From: Paenibacillus nasutitermitis
Lineage (GTDB): Bacteria; Bacillota; Bacilli; Paenibacillales; Paenibacillaceae
Direction: 5' to 3'
Assembly: GCF_014641075.1 (NCBI RefSeq)
Contig: NZ_BMHP01000004.1
Span: forward strand, 372,001-436,000
DNA: 64,000 nucleotides
Shown: positions 17,678-25,161 of the stretch, piece by piece
Layout: each line of letters opens with the position of its first letter
Numbering within the stretch: the stretch's first letter is position 1
Position numbers and translations under genes: made by a program
The notes under the pieces: generated by a model
The model's input: only the letters and a program-made list of their open reading frames with translations
The model's database searches: none
What the model was told of the DNA's origin: nothing

Positions 17678-18577
17678 ATGAAATCATTACTGTTTACGTT
17701 ACGTAAGCAATGGCAATTTCATGTTTTGTTAATCCCCGCAGTTGTCGTGATATTTATATTCAATTACATCCCTCTATATGGACTTGTCATTGCATTTCAA
17801 AGATACAATCCGTCCATGGGCTTTAAGTCTCCTTGGGTCGGTCTCGACAATTTTATACGTGTGTTTAGCCAGCCCAACTTTGTACAGACAATTTGGAACA
17901 CTTTATTCATAGCAGGGTTCCAAATTATAGGTGGTATTATTGTGCCTGTTGTGTTTTCACTCCTGCTCAACGAGGTGCGTAAAGTTTCGGCAAAGCGTGT
18001 TTTTCAAACCGTTATCTATTTGCCTTATTTTTTGTCTTGGGTTATCCTGGCAGGCGTTATGATTGATATTCTAAGTCGAGGGGGGATCATGAATACGTTC
18101 CTGTCTTTATTTGACATAGGGCCTATTTCATTTTTAGGTGACCCGAAAACATTTCGATGGACGATGATTGTCTCAGAGATATGGAAAAGCTTTGGTTTCG
18201 GAACTGTTATTTTTCTGGCAGCGCTGACCAGTATAGACCCCGGTCTGTATGAATCAGCTATCGTGGACGGGGCAAAACGATGGAAGCAGACATGGTACAT
18301 CACCATTCCTTCGATCATGCCCATAATTGTTCTGATGACCATTCTATCACTGGGAAACGTATTGAACGCTGGTTTTGATCAGATTTACAACCTATACTCA
18401 CCGATCGTTTATTCTACTGGCGATATCATTGACACCTATGTGTACCGTTTGGGTATCCAGCAGGCTCAGTATTCAGTCGGTACGGCGGTTGGAATGTTCA
18501 AGGCCTTGATTGCAGCCTTTATGATTTTGATGTCCTATTATCTTGCTGACAGGTTTGCCGGTTACAGGGTATTATAG
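17678..18577 (+). CDS. Sugar ABC transporter permease (LplB-like)
   Basis: A 299-residue inner-membrane protein with six predicted helices and the MalF/LplB-type coupling loop that contacts the ATPase (SAIVDGAKRWKQTWYITIPS, EAA-type motif, near residue 190-210). AGGAGG lies 8 bases before the ATG. It pairs with the permease at 18623 to form the channel for the binding protein at 15972. No ATPase gene is nearby, so a shared MsmX-type ATPase encoded elsewhere must energise it, as is known for this family in Bacillales. Confidence 0.93.
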   Translation: MKSLLFTLRKQWQFHVLLIPAVVVIFIFNYIPLYGLVIAFQRYNPSMGFKSPWVGLDNFIRVFSQPNFVQTIWNTLFIAGFQIIGGIIVPVVFSLLLNEVRKVSAKRVFQTVIYLPYFLSWVILAGVMIDILSRGGIMNTFLSLFDIGPISFLGDPKTFRWTMIVSEIWKSFGFGTVIFLAALTSIDPGLYESAIVDGAKRWKQTWYITIPSIMPIIVLMTILSLGNVLNAGFDQIYNLYSPIVYSTGDIIDTYVYRLGIQQAQYSVGTAVGMFKALIAAFMILMSYYLADRFAGYRVL

Positions 18578-18622
18578 TTGTTTGTCTATTCATAGGATTT
18601 TGAAAATGGAGGGATTTAAGTC

Positions 18623-19513
18623 ATGGTGTATTTTCGATCACCGGCTCGTACAGCTTTTGTTGTGTTTAATACGATCTTTTTATCTCTTACAGCTATTGCA
18701 TGTATTATACCTTTCATTCATCTTTTGGCCATATCATTCAGTGGATCTTCCGCTGTTGCAGCTGGCAGGGTTGTTTTCTGGCCTGTTGAATTTACGACCG
18801 TATCGTATGAATTCGCCTTCCGGGGTGGTAAGTTTTTACCAGCTTTGTGGGTAAGCATTTGGCGGGTGTTGCTTGGTGTGATCGTAAACCTTGTGCTGAT
18901 TGTTATAACCGCCTATCCTCTCTCAAAGAATAAGGACAAGGTTTTCGGACGCAATATATATATGATGTACTTTGTCGTAACAATAATTATAAATGGGGGC
19001 TTGATCCCTACATATATAGTAGTCACAAAACTTGGGCTTTTGAATAGTATATGGGCGTTGGTTCTGCCTGGAGCGCTGCCAATATTCAGCATGATCATAA
19101 TGATGAACTTTATGAGAGGCCTGCCGGAAGAAATAGAGCAGGCTGCGATGATCGATGGTGCCGGAGTGTTTGCTACCTTGTTCCGTGTTATGCTGCCACT
19201 GTTGACTCCAGCGCTTGCGACAGTAGGTCTGTTTTCAGTCGTTAATCACTGGAACGATTGGTTTAGTGGATTGATTTACATGCAAGACAGCAAAAATTAT
19301 CCTTTGCAGACTTATTTGCATACGCTGATCATTAATTTTGAAGAAGTCATACGTATGGCTCAGGGCGACACTGCTAAGATTCTTGCTTACATGAATGTCC
19401 GCACAGGCCGGGCGGCTCAGTTGTTCCTTGCAACAATACCTATCTTGATGGTTTACCCATTCATCCAGAAATATTTCACTACAGGATTAGTCCTTGGAAG
19501 TGTTAAGGGCTAA
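18623..19513 (+). CDS. Sugar ABC transporter permease (LplC/YtcP-like)
   Basis: A 296-residue MalG-type permease, preceded by GGAGGG. It has six helices, the EAA-type loop QAAMIDGAGVFATLFRVMLP near residue 175-195, and the typical C-terminal end YFTTGLVLGSVKG. It is the last gene of the importer operon 15972-19513. The operon carries no catabolic enzyme, so imported sugar must be processed by products encoded outside this stretch. Confidence 0.93.
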   Translation: MVYFRSPARTAFVVFNTIFLSLTAIACIIPFIHLLAISFSGSSAVAAGRVVFWPVEFTTVSYEFAFRGGKFLPALWVSIWRVLLGVIVNLVLIVITAYPLSKNKDKVFGRNIYMMYFVVTIIINGGLIPTYIVVTKLGLLNSIWALVLPGALPIFSMIIMMNFMRGLPEEIEQAAMIDGAGVFATLFRVMLPLLTPALATVGLFSVVNHWNDWFSGLIYMQDSKNYPLQTYLHTLIINFEEVIRMAQGDTAKILAYMNVRTGRAAQLFLATIPILMVYPFIQKYFTTGLVLGSVKG

Positions 19514-19654
19514 ATTGTGTAAACTGGTACTAGTGATACAAAGATTTACGGACAATGATATGGTATTAGAGAATGGGACTGTATCGGATATAGTTACCGT
19601 GACCTCGGCGACGTATCAGGCTACCGTAAGCCGTGGGATATTGAACAAGGGCAA

Positions 19655-19855
19655 ATGACTTTCTTTGCTGATGATGCCGATATTCCGAACGGGGCAAAAG
19701 GATACATCTATACCGCTGCTCACCGAGGGTTGTTGAACGGACGTCAAGGGAATCAATTTAGCCCATCTCAGCCAGCAACAAGGGCAGAAGCCGCTACGAC
19801 ACTATTGCGACTGTGGCATGTTATTGACGATATTCCAAGCAAATCAAGGGATTAG
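19655..19855 (+). pseudogene. SLH-domain protein, C-terminal fragment
   Basis: The frame gives one readable SLH motif: FFADDADIPNGAKGYIYTAA, then HRGLLNGRQGNQFSPSQPAT and RAEAATTLLRL, ending at a TAG at 19855. The 140 bases upstream have no single open frame with a start, so the gene is cut at its 5' end. A good terminator follows at 19890-19938, consistent with a former gene end. The start at the in-frame ATG at 19655 is probably not real. Confidence 0.6.
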
Positions 19856-19889
19856 TAATCGCCAATGCAAACGATAAGGTGTTGATTCA

Positions 19890-19938
19890 GGCCGATCCGG
19901 CACGTCATTCTTTATGGCGGAACGGATCGGTCTTTTTT
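19890..19938 (+). terminator. Rho-independent terminator
   Basis: GGCCGATCCG (19890-19899) pairs with CGGATCGGTC (19923-19932) with one G-T pair, and a run of six T follows directly. The 23-base loop is long but itself can fold. Confidence 0.7.
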
Positions 19939-20094
19939 GTCCTTATCCTGCTTGAGTATGCTCTAAGCCAGCCTTCATCGTTCGGAAACACTTCACACAC
20001 TATCGCAACAAGATAGCATGTCGAAAGACGAAGCAGTGGAACTCAACACTTGACTGTTGCAAAAATTTTGTTGTCTACAAACCTAAGTCAATGC

Positions 20095-20155
20095 CAAGAT
20101 ACGCATGTACGGTGGTGTGAGAGGACGGGGGGGGAGCCGCCCCCTCCTACTCGAT
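20095..20155 (+). mobile_element. Group II intron 3' end remnant (domains V-VI)
   Basis: The sequence from CGCATGTACGGT through GTGAGAGGAC to a G-run, GCCGCCCCCTCC and TACTCGAT has the order found at the 3' end of bacterial group II introns: the second strand of domain V (xGTACGGT), the junction, then a GC-rich domain VI hairpin and the terminal pyrimidine-rich CTACT. The first strand of domain V (AGCCG...) is not seen upstream, nor is an intron-encoded reverse transcriptase, so only the last part survived. G-run length may be subject to sequencing error. Confidence 0.55.
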
Positions 20156-20179
20156 GATCATTAGAAGGGGGTATATGGG

Positions 20180-20467
20180 ATGTCGGTAGCAAATGCGTTA
20201 TTGAATCAAATAAAGTCATTCCTAGACGGATCAACCGATCCATGGGAGTTTTCATTTGATTTTCCTTCCGAGTTGGTAGAGACTCATGAAGAGTTGGAGA
20301 AGGAGAACTCGAGGCTTTGCAATTTGCTAAACGATGACATGCCGGAAATCTGTTCCTATTTCGAGCCGGAGGAGAATGCTCGGTCTCAAATGCCCGAATA
20401 TTTGGATGAAGATCAATTCAAAGCAAAGGTTACGGAAGTTTATATGGAAGCATTGAGGCTGGTATAG
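20180..20467 (+). CDS. Small acidic protein, immunity-protein-like
   Basis: A 95-residue acidic cytoplasmic protein with a strong AGAAGGGGG ribosome site 8 bases before the ATG. Its layout (a short helix with FLDGSTDPWEFSFDF, an acidic helical middle LEKENSRLCNLLNDDMPEIC and a C-terminal DEDQFKAKVTEVYMEALRL helix) resembles small self-protective colicin-type immunity proteins. That resemblance is from memory and is weak. No toxin gene is adjacent, so if it is an immunity protein it is an orphan. It directly follows the group II intron remnant. Confidence 0.6.
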   Translation: MSVANALLNQIKSFLDGSTDPWEFSFDFPSELVETHEELEKENSRLCNLLNDDMPEICSYFEPEENARSQMPEYLDEDQFKAKVTEVYMEALRLV

Positions 20468-20609
20468 TGAAAAGGTATGCTTTTCGAGAATTTCAAATCG
20501 AAAGGTGCTTTGAACCCTTGCCCTGTTCCTATGGGCGTGGCGGTGCTTCTTTACGACCTGGCTTTGCCTGTTTGTTCTCTTGCGGAGCGCGAGCACAGCA
20601 CAAAGACAT

Positions 20610-20643
20610 AATAGCTAATTAGATTTCTAATTAGCTATTGACA
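20610..20643 (+). terminator. AT-rich hairpin, possible weak terminator
   Basis: AATAGCTAATTAGA and TCTAATTAGCTATT form a 14-bp perfect stem with a two-base centre, just before the TetR operator region. No T-run follows, so it could also be a cruciform or part of the control region. Confidence 0.35.
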
Positions 20644-20668
20644 GTGAAATTAAAATGGTTTATTGTTA

Positions 20669-20690
20669 TGACAGTCATTACTGACAGTCA
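20669..20690 (+). promoter_or_regulatory. Two palindromic boxes upstream of tetR-type gene
   Basis: TGACAGTCA occurs twice, separated by TTAC, four bases before the TetR start. Each copy is itself a palindrome (TGAC-A-GTCA). A related GTCAG/CTGAC pair lies at 21322-21337 before the next gene, so the TetR protein probably represses both its own gene and the downstream genes. Confidence 0.55.
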
Positions 20691-20693
20691 TGG

Positions 20694-21302
20694 ATGAAAG
20701 TGAGGTGCTCAGACATAGACATCAACAAGCTGGGAACTGGCGACAGACTTTTGCTGGCTGCAATTGATCTTATCTCGGAGAGAGGCTACAACAGCGTAAC
20801 TACGCAAGAGATCGCCGAGGCTGCCGGCTTGAGCGAGAAGACATTGTTCCGGCATTTCGGCAGCAAGCTGAAGCTGCTTGAGGCTGCCTTCGACCGATAT
20901 CATTATGCCGAAGAGATGAGGAAGTTTTTCGCGGAGAAGTTGGTGTGGGAGCTGGAGGAGGATCTCCTTGCAATCAGTAATTTGTACCACGGGATTATGA
21001 ACCGCAATCGCAAATTTGTCCAGATCAGCATCAAGGAAGAAGCTCAGATGCCGGGTTTTAAAGAACGGTTACAGCAGCATCCACTGCAATTGCTCGAGTT
21101 ACTAACGAATTACTTCAACGCCATGAGCGAGAAGGGCAAGCTGCGGTTAACGGATTCGAGGCTGCAAGCTTTCACATTCATGATGTCACAGTACGGGGCG
21201 TTCGTGAACGATTTGGAAGCGGGAAAGAATTACCCGGGTATTGCGCTAGAATCTTTCATCGAGGAAAGTGTCAAACTATTCGCTAGGGCTTTAACTGCCT
21301 AG
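20694..21302 (+). CDS. TetR/AcrR-family transcriptional regulator
   Basis: A 202-residue repressor. The N-terminal helix-turn-helix is clear (DRLLLAAIDLISERGYNSVT, TQEIAEAAGLSEKTLFRHFG, SKLKLLEAAF at about residues 16-66); the ligand domain (about 70-200) is helical. The ATG at 20694 lacks a clear ribosome site; other starts close by are possible. It heads a same-direction run of four genes with a FAD oxidoreductase, an EamA exporter and an azoreductase, and TGAC/GTCA-type boxes lie before it and before the second gene. The likely role is to sense a quinone-like or aromatic compound and induce its handling. Confidence 0.92.
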   Translation: MKVRCSDIDINKLGTGDRLLLAAIDLISERGYNSVTTQEIAEAAGLSEKTLFRHFGSKLKLLEAAFDRYHYAEEMRKFFAEKLVWELEEDLLAISNLYHGIMNRNRKFVQISIKEEAQMPGFKERLQQHPLQLLELLTNYFNAMSEKGKLRLTDSRLQAFTFMMSQYGAFVNDLEAGKNYPGIALESFIEESVKLFARALTA

Positions 21303-21321
21303 CTATTTTTACAAATATAAT

Positions 21322-21337
21322 GTCAGTTAGTGCTGAC
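21322..21337 (+). promoter_or_regulatory. Putative TetR operator before FAD oxidoreductase
   Basis: GTCAGTTAGTGCTGAC has GTCAG/CTGAC inverted arms, sharing half-sites with the boxes at 20669-20690. It lies 20 bases before the oxidoreductase start. Confidence 0.5.
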
Positions 21338-21357
21338 GGACAAAGGAGAGGTTGAAA

Positions 21358-22623
21358 ATGGCAGGACTAGAAAACAGGTATGATGTTGCAGTGATTGGCG
21401 GAGGACTGACAGGTCTTACGGCTGCTGTTTATCTGGCAAGATCGGGGAAGTCGGTTGTATTGCTTGAGAAGGATAGCCGATTGGGCGGGCTGGCCCAAAC
21501 GGAACAGATGAATGGCGCATTATTCAATCTGGGGCCACATGCGATGTACGAAGGGGGTGCCGCGCTTCGCATTCTAAGAGAACTGGATTGCCTGCCCGAC
21601 GGGGGATACGCATCCAAGAGCGGCATGATTGGCATTTGGCAAGGGAAGATTGTAAGAGTTCCTGTCGATTTAACGCCGGAAGAGAATGAGGAATGGAGCA
21701 AGCTGATGGGCGGACTGGGCCAGATCGACACCCATTCGATTCGTGCAATCAGCATTCGAGATTGGGTGGATCGATACGTCCGGCATGAACGGGTACGCCT
21801 CTTCTTCTATGCGATGTGCCGACAATGGTCCTATTGCGACAATATGAGCGAGTTAAGCGCTGGTTATGTGATTGAACAGGGTCAGCTTGCCGGTCAAGGG
21901 GTCCGTTATGTGGATGGCGGGTGGCAGACCGTTGTGGAAGCCTTGCGCCAAGCGGCTATTGAGGCCGGTACCACGATCGCGACTGGTCGCAGCGTCGAGC
22001 AAATTGTGTTGGAAGACGATAGAGTTCGTACGTTGTTGCTATCGGATGGGACGGAATTCAAGGTGAGTGCCGTTATCGCAGCAAACGGTCCGAATGAGGT
22101 ATGCCGACTCATCCAGGGTGCGGAAAGAATGTCGATTGGAAGATGGAAGAATGAATCGCGTCCTCTGTATGCCGCATGCCTTGACATCGCACTTCAAGAA
22201 CTGCCTTATCCGGAGCGTGTTTTTGCACTGGGGCTGGATCAACCTTTGTATTTTTCCAAACATTCGGGTGCCGTCCGATTGAGCGACAACGGCGCGCATG
22301 TCCTCCATGTCATGAGATATAACGACAACGAGGCGTCAAGAGACAGCAAGGCAGATGAAGCGGAGCTTATCCGTCTCCTTGATCTTCTGGAGCCTGGCTG
22401 GGAGCGGGAAGTTGTGGCCAGTCGTTTTACACCAAACGTCCTTGTCGCTCATGATTCACGCACGATCCGCCATCAAGGAGCGGGGCCGGCTCCCGGACCG
22501 ATCGTGCCGGAAGTCCGCGGTTTGTATGTTGCCGGCGACTGGGTCGGTGCGGATGGTCGGCTTGCCGATGCGGGCATGGCAAGCGCAAAGCAAGCTGCTT
22601 TGGAGGTGATGCGGTATGTCTAG
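21358..22623 (+). CDS. FAD-dependent oxidoreductase (amine oxidase/phytoene desaturase-like)
   Basis: A 421-residue flavoprotein. The N-terminal dinucleotide motif GGGLTGLTAAVYLARSG with the acidic strand end LLEKDSRLGG binds FAD, and the C-terminal GLYVAGDWVGADGRLADAGM is the matching flavin motif of the protoporphyrinogen oxidase/phytoene desaturase superfamily. The ATG at 21358 has AGGAGAGG seven bases before it; the upstream TTG at 21352 is too close to that site. It overlaps the next gene by 8 bases, so it is translationally coupled to the EamA exporter. The substrate is unknown; the operon context suggests oxidation of a small lipophilic compound. Confidence 0.88.
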   Translation: MAGLENRYDVAVIGGGLTGLTAAVYLARSGKSVVLLEKDSRLGGLAQTEQMNGALFNLGPHAMYEGGAALRILRELDCLPDGGYASKSGMIGIWQGKIVRVPVDLTPEENEEWSKLMGGLGQIDTHSIRAISIRDWVDRYVRHERVRLFFYAMCRQWSYCDNMSELSAGYVIEQGQLAGQGVRYVDGGWQTVVEALRQAAIEAGTTIATGRSVEQIVLEDDRVRTLLLSDGTEFKVSAVIAANGPNEVCRLIQGAERMSIGRWKNESRPLYAACLDIALQELPYPERVFALGLDQPLYFSKHSGAVRLSDNGAHVLHVMRYNDNEASRDSKADEAELIRLLDLLEPGWEREVVASRFTPNVLVAHDSRTIRHQGAGPAPGPIVPEVRGLYVAGDWVGADGRLADAGMASAKQAALEVMRYV

Positions 22624-23554
22624 CTCCGCTTCGGCGATCTTGCCAAAAGGGGTGAAGCTCGCTTACTCGCTAGCTGTTGTCAATGCTGTCGTAATCGGGA
22701 TAACCTACATGTTCGTCAAACTATCATTGGACTACACGAACCCGCTCGACACCCTTACGCTCCGTTTTGCTGCAGCGTTCGCTATCTTATCCATTATGGC
22801 AACATCTGGTCTTGTCAAGCTGAACTATCGAGGCAAACCGTTAAGTAAATTGTTGATGCTGTCCTGTATGTTTCCGCTTGGATATTTTACCTTGCAAACT
22901 TATGGCCTGCAGTTTGCTACTTCAGCAGAAGGAGGCATTATCAATGCTCTGGCACCCCTCGCAACACTGTTTCTGGCATCCGTGTTTTTGAAGGAGGCAA
23001 CATCCAGGCTGCAGAAACTATCCATTATCCTGTCGGTGTTCGGAGTTGTCTTTATTTTCATTATGAAAGGAAACGGAGTTGGCCTCACCCATATGAAAGG
23101 CATACTGCTGTTGCTGCTAGCTTGCGTGGCTTTTGCCGGATACAGTGTGCTAGCCCGTTCCGTCTCGAAATATTTCAGCACGGCAGAAATCAGTTTCTTC
23201 ATGGTAGGGATTGGATTTGCAGTATCGCTAGTCTTCTCTCTTGCACTCCATTTGGCGAACGGCTCGCTGGGCAGCCTGACGGCGCCTCTTACGAACATGA
23301 CATTCTTGCTGCTGATCGTTTACCTCGGGCTGGTTCAAGTCGTCACCGCCCTGATGGGTAACTACATCCTGTCCCGCATCGAAGCCTCACGAATGAGCGC
23401 ATTTATCAATTTGTCGACCGTCGTCTCCATCGCTGCGGGCGCATGGATCCTCAGCGAACCCATTGCTTGGTATCATCTTGTCGGATCGGCACTCATTATT
23501 GTCGGAGTCATTGGAACAAATCTGCGTATACGGAAAGAAGGAGTGGTTTTATGA
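22616..23554 (+). CDS. EamA-family (DMT) transporter
   Basis: A 312-residue membrane protein with ten predicted helices in two five-helix EamA repeats (about residues 12-150 and 165-305). Typical blocks include the first-repeat AEGGIINALAPLATLFLASV and the second-repeat LIVYLGLVQVVTALMGNYI. Members export amino acids, drugs or metabolites by proton antiport. It overlaps the oxidoreductase gene by 8 bases and the azoreductase start by 4, so all three are one translational unit. The likely role is export of the compound, or its product, that the TetR protein senses. Confidence 0.92.
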   Translation: MSSSASAILPKGVKLAYSLAVVNAVVIGITYMFVKLSLDYTNPLDTLTLRFAAAFAILSIMATSGLVKLNYRGKPLSKLLMLSCMFPLGYFTLQTYGLQFATSAEGGIINALAPLATLFLASVFLKEATSRLQKLSIILSVFGVVFIFIMKGNGVGLTHMKGILLLLLACVAFAGYSVLARSVSKYFSTAEISFFMVGIGFAVSLVFSLALHLANGSLGSLTAPLTNMTFLLLIVYLGLVQVVTALMGNYILSRIEASRMSAFINLSTVVSIAAGAWILSEPIAWYHLVGSALIIVGVIGTNLRIRKEGVVL

Positions 23555-24177
23555 GTACTGTACTGTTTGTTAAAGCGAATGATCGGGGTGCGGATCAAGC
23601 TGTGAGTGTAATGTTGTATCAAGCCTTTCTGGATAGCTATAAAGAAAGTCATCCTGCCGATACGATCATGGAACTTGATTTATTCAGGGAAGAGCTGCCT
23701 TATCTAAACGCTGAAATGATTAATGGCAATTTCAAAGCGGCTCGCGGTATGCAGCTGACAATATCCGAACAACGAGCTGTCAATGTGGCTAGCAAATACT
23801 TGGAACAATTTCTTGTCGCAGACAAAGTAATCTTCGGATTTCCGATGTGGAACATGTCGTTACCTGCCGTGTTGCACACTTATCTTGATTACTTGAATCA
23901 AGCAGGGAAAACATTCAAGTATACACCGGAAGGCCCAGTCGGGCTCATACCGAACAAGAAGATAGCTCTTCTTCATGCGCGTGGCGGGGTTTATTCCGAA
24001 GGCAAAATGGTCGCTGCAGAAATGGCATTTGCCTACATCCAAAATATAATGGCATTTTTTGGTGTAACTGATTTCACGAATGTTATTGTCGAAGGGCATC
24101 ACCAATATCGGGATCAGGCTGATGCGCTTATTGCCGATGGAATCGCAAAAGCCAGGAAAGCGGCTGTTGGCTATTAG
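23551..24177 (+). CDS. FMN-dependent NADH-azoreductase / NAD(P)H-quinone oxidoreductase
   Basis: A 208-residue flavodoxin-like reductase of the AzoR type: MSTVLFVKANDRGADQAVSV at the start binds the FMN phosphate, FGFPMWNMSLPAVLHTYLDY carries the conserved PMWN flavin loop, and LLHARGGVYS is the second flavin loop (here HARGGVYS). The start ATG overlaps the preceding TGA (ATGA) and has AAGAAGGAG before it. It reduces quinones and azo dyes by two electrons. It closes the TetR operon and supports a role in coping with quinones or other electrophiles. Confidence 0.9.
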   Translation: MSTVLFVKANDRGADQAVSVMLYQAFLDSYKESHPADTIMELDLFREELPYLNAEMINGNFKAARGMQLTISEQRAVNVASKYLEQFLVADKVIFGFPMWNMSLPAVLHTYLDYLNQAGKTFKYTPEGPVGLIPNKKIALLHARGGVYSEGKMVAAEMAFAYIQNIMAFFGVTDFTNVIVEGHHQYRDQADALIADGIAKARKAAVGY

Positions 24178-24351
24178 GGGAAGTTGAAACATCCTCATGT
24201 AGTGCCGTGGCTTTGTCGTTGCTCAGCAAAGGTTAGGATAGGGGGTGATATGCGGAACCGATCTACCGAGTTTTGCGTCAACGGGCCACGATAGCATTCG
24301 TGAGAAAACTGAATCGTACTGAGGGAGTTGAACAAAGCGAGAAAACATAAT

Positions 24352-24378
24352 AGGGCCATCCCGCAAAAGGATGGCCCT
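24352..24378. other. Hairpin downstream of azoreductase gene
   Basis: AGGGCCATCC and GGATGGCCCT form a perfect 10-bp stem around CGCAAAA. No T-run follows on the plus strand, so it is at best a weak terminator for the TetR operon that ends at 24177. Confidence 0.4.
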
Positions 24379-24507
24379 TGCCCTGTAGCTTGCCATTAAA
24401 AACAGCGCGTAAAACCAAACCGTTGGAACGAACAAATAACCCACCTCAAAGGAGCGGGCGAATTACTTCCATTCTAAATAATGAATGAAATTCTAAGTCA
24501 GCATTTT

Positions 24508-24655
24508 CTAGGTTTGTTCTGTCTGCTTCTTCTCTTCGATCATGTCCATTCCTTCTGCGAGTTTGCACGTTCCATACTCTTTTGCCTTTTTTCTTACGAA
24601 TACGACTGGTATCCCTGTCTTTAACGACAAGGCCGTTGCTAGTGGAATGCCGCTC
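24508..24655 (-). pseudogene. Orotate-phosphoribosyltransferase-like remnant
   Basis: The minus strand, in a frame ending at a TAG at 24508-24510, reads SGIPLATALSLKTGIPVVFV and RKKAKEYGTCKLAEGMD, a close match to the core of PyrE-type phosphoribosyltransferases (GIPLA then VRKKAKEYG). What follows (EEKKQTEQT) is not family sequence, and the PRPP-binding loop (VEDVxTTG) is absent, so both ends are lost. Confidence 0.6.
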
Positions 24656-24702
24656 TGCCAACAAGGTTGGGTTCATCAACAAAGACCTCGAAGAACGAAA
24701 AG

Positions 24703-24750
24703 AAGCCTTTAAGAAGAAGAAAGTTGAAGCAAATCTTCTTCTAAAGGCTT
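24703..24750. repeat. Long imperfect hairpin
   Basis: AAGCCTTTAAGAAGAAG (24703-24719) pairs with CTTCTTCTAAAGGCTT (24735-24750) with a single bulged A. It lies between the PyrE-like and SDR remnants; no gene or terminator role is evident. Confidence 0.6.
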
Positions 24751-24796
24751 GTCCAAGGTGTGGGGTCCCGACTGATCCACTGATCGGAATGGTTTA

Positions 24797-25105
24797 TTAA
24801 AACACACTATGTACTAATCCTCCATCTATTCTTAATGCGGAACCATTAATGGCCGATGAAAGAGGACTACTTAAGTACGTGACAAAATGCGCAATTTCTT
24901 CTGGTCGAATAAGCCTTTGAATAATAGAAGTTGGTCGATTCTCTTTCATAAACCGCTCCTCAGCCTTTTCCATTGTTAATTTCTCATTAGGATAAAGGCT
25001 ATTTAGCATGGTTTCCACCCCTTCTGTTAAAGTGGAACCAGGCATCACAGTATTGACAGTCACATGGGCGCGAACATAGCGAGTCACCCTGGTTAAAGAA
25101 TGCAT
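24797..25105 (-). pseudogene. SDR-family oxidoreductase, C-terminal fragment
   Basis: The minus strand holds the last ~90 codons of a short-chain dehydrogenase: VTVNTVMPGSTLTEGVETML (the post-catalytic NxxxPG motif), then RPEEIAHFVTYLSSPLSSAI and NGSALRIDGGLV, the standard C-terminal signature. The Rossmann TGxxxGIG motif and the catalytic Tyr/Lys are missing. The first residues (MHSLTRVTRYVRAH) partly match family but the frame then runs into non-family DNA near the terminator at 25107. It is a dead remnant. Confidence 0.75.
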
Positions 25106-25106
25106 G

Positions 25107-25152
25107 AAAAAATAGCGGCGCAGGGATTACCTCCCGTGCGCCGCTATTTTTC
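25107..25152. terminator. Strong bidirectional terminator after SLH protein gene
   Basis: AAAAATAGCGGCGCA and TGCGCCGCTATTTTT form a 15-bp perfect stem. T-runs lie on both sides, so the terminator works for the minus-strand SLH gene that ends at 25162 and could work in the other direction. Confidence 0.85.
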
Positions 25153-25161
25153 TAGGGTAAG

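Noticed and set aside
24446..24682. Minus-strand frame of 78 codons (MLMNPTLLAERH...)
   Set aside because: The recognisable PyrE-like peptide is in another frame of the same strand, so this frame is only its shadow.
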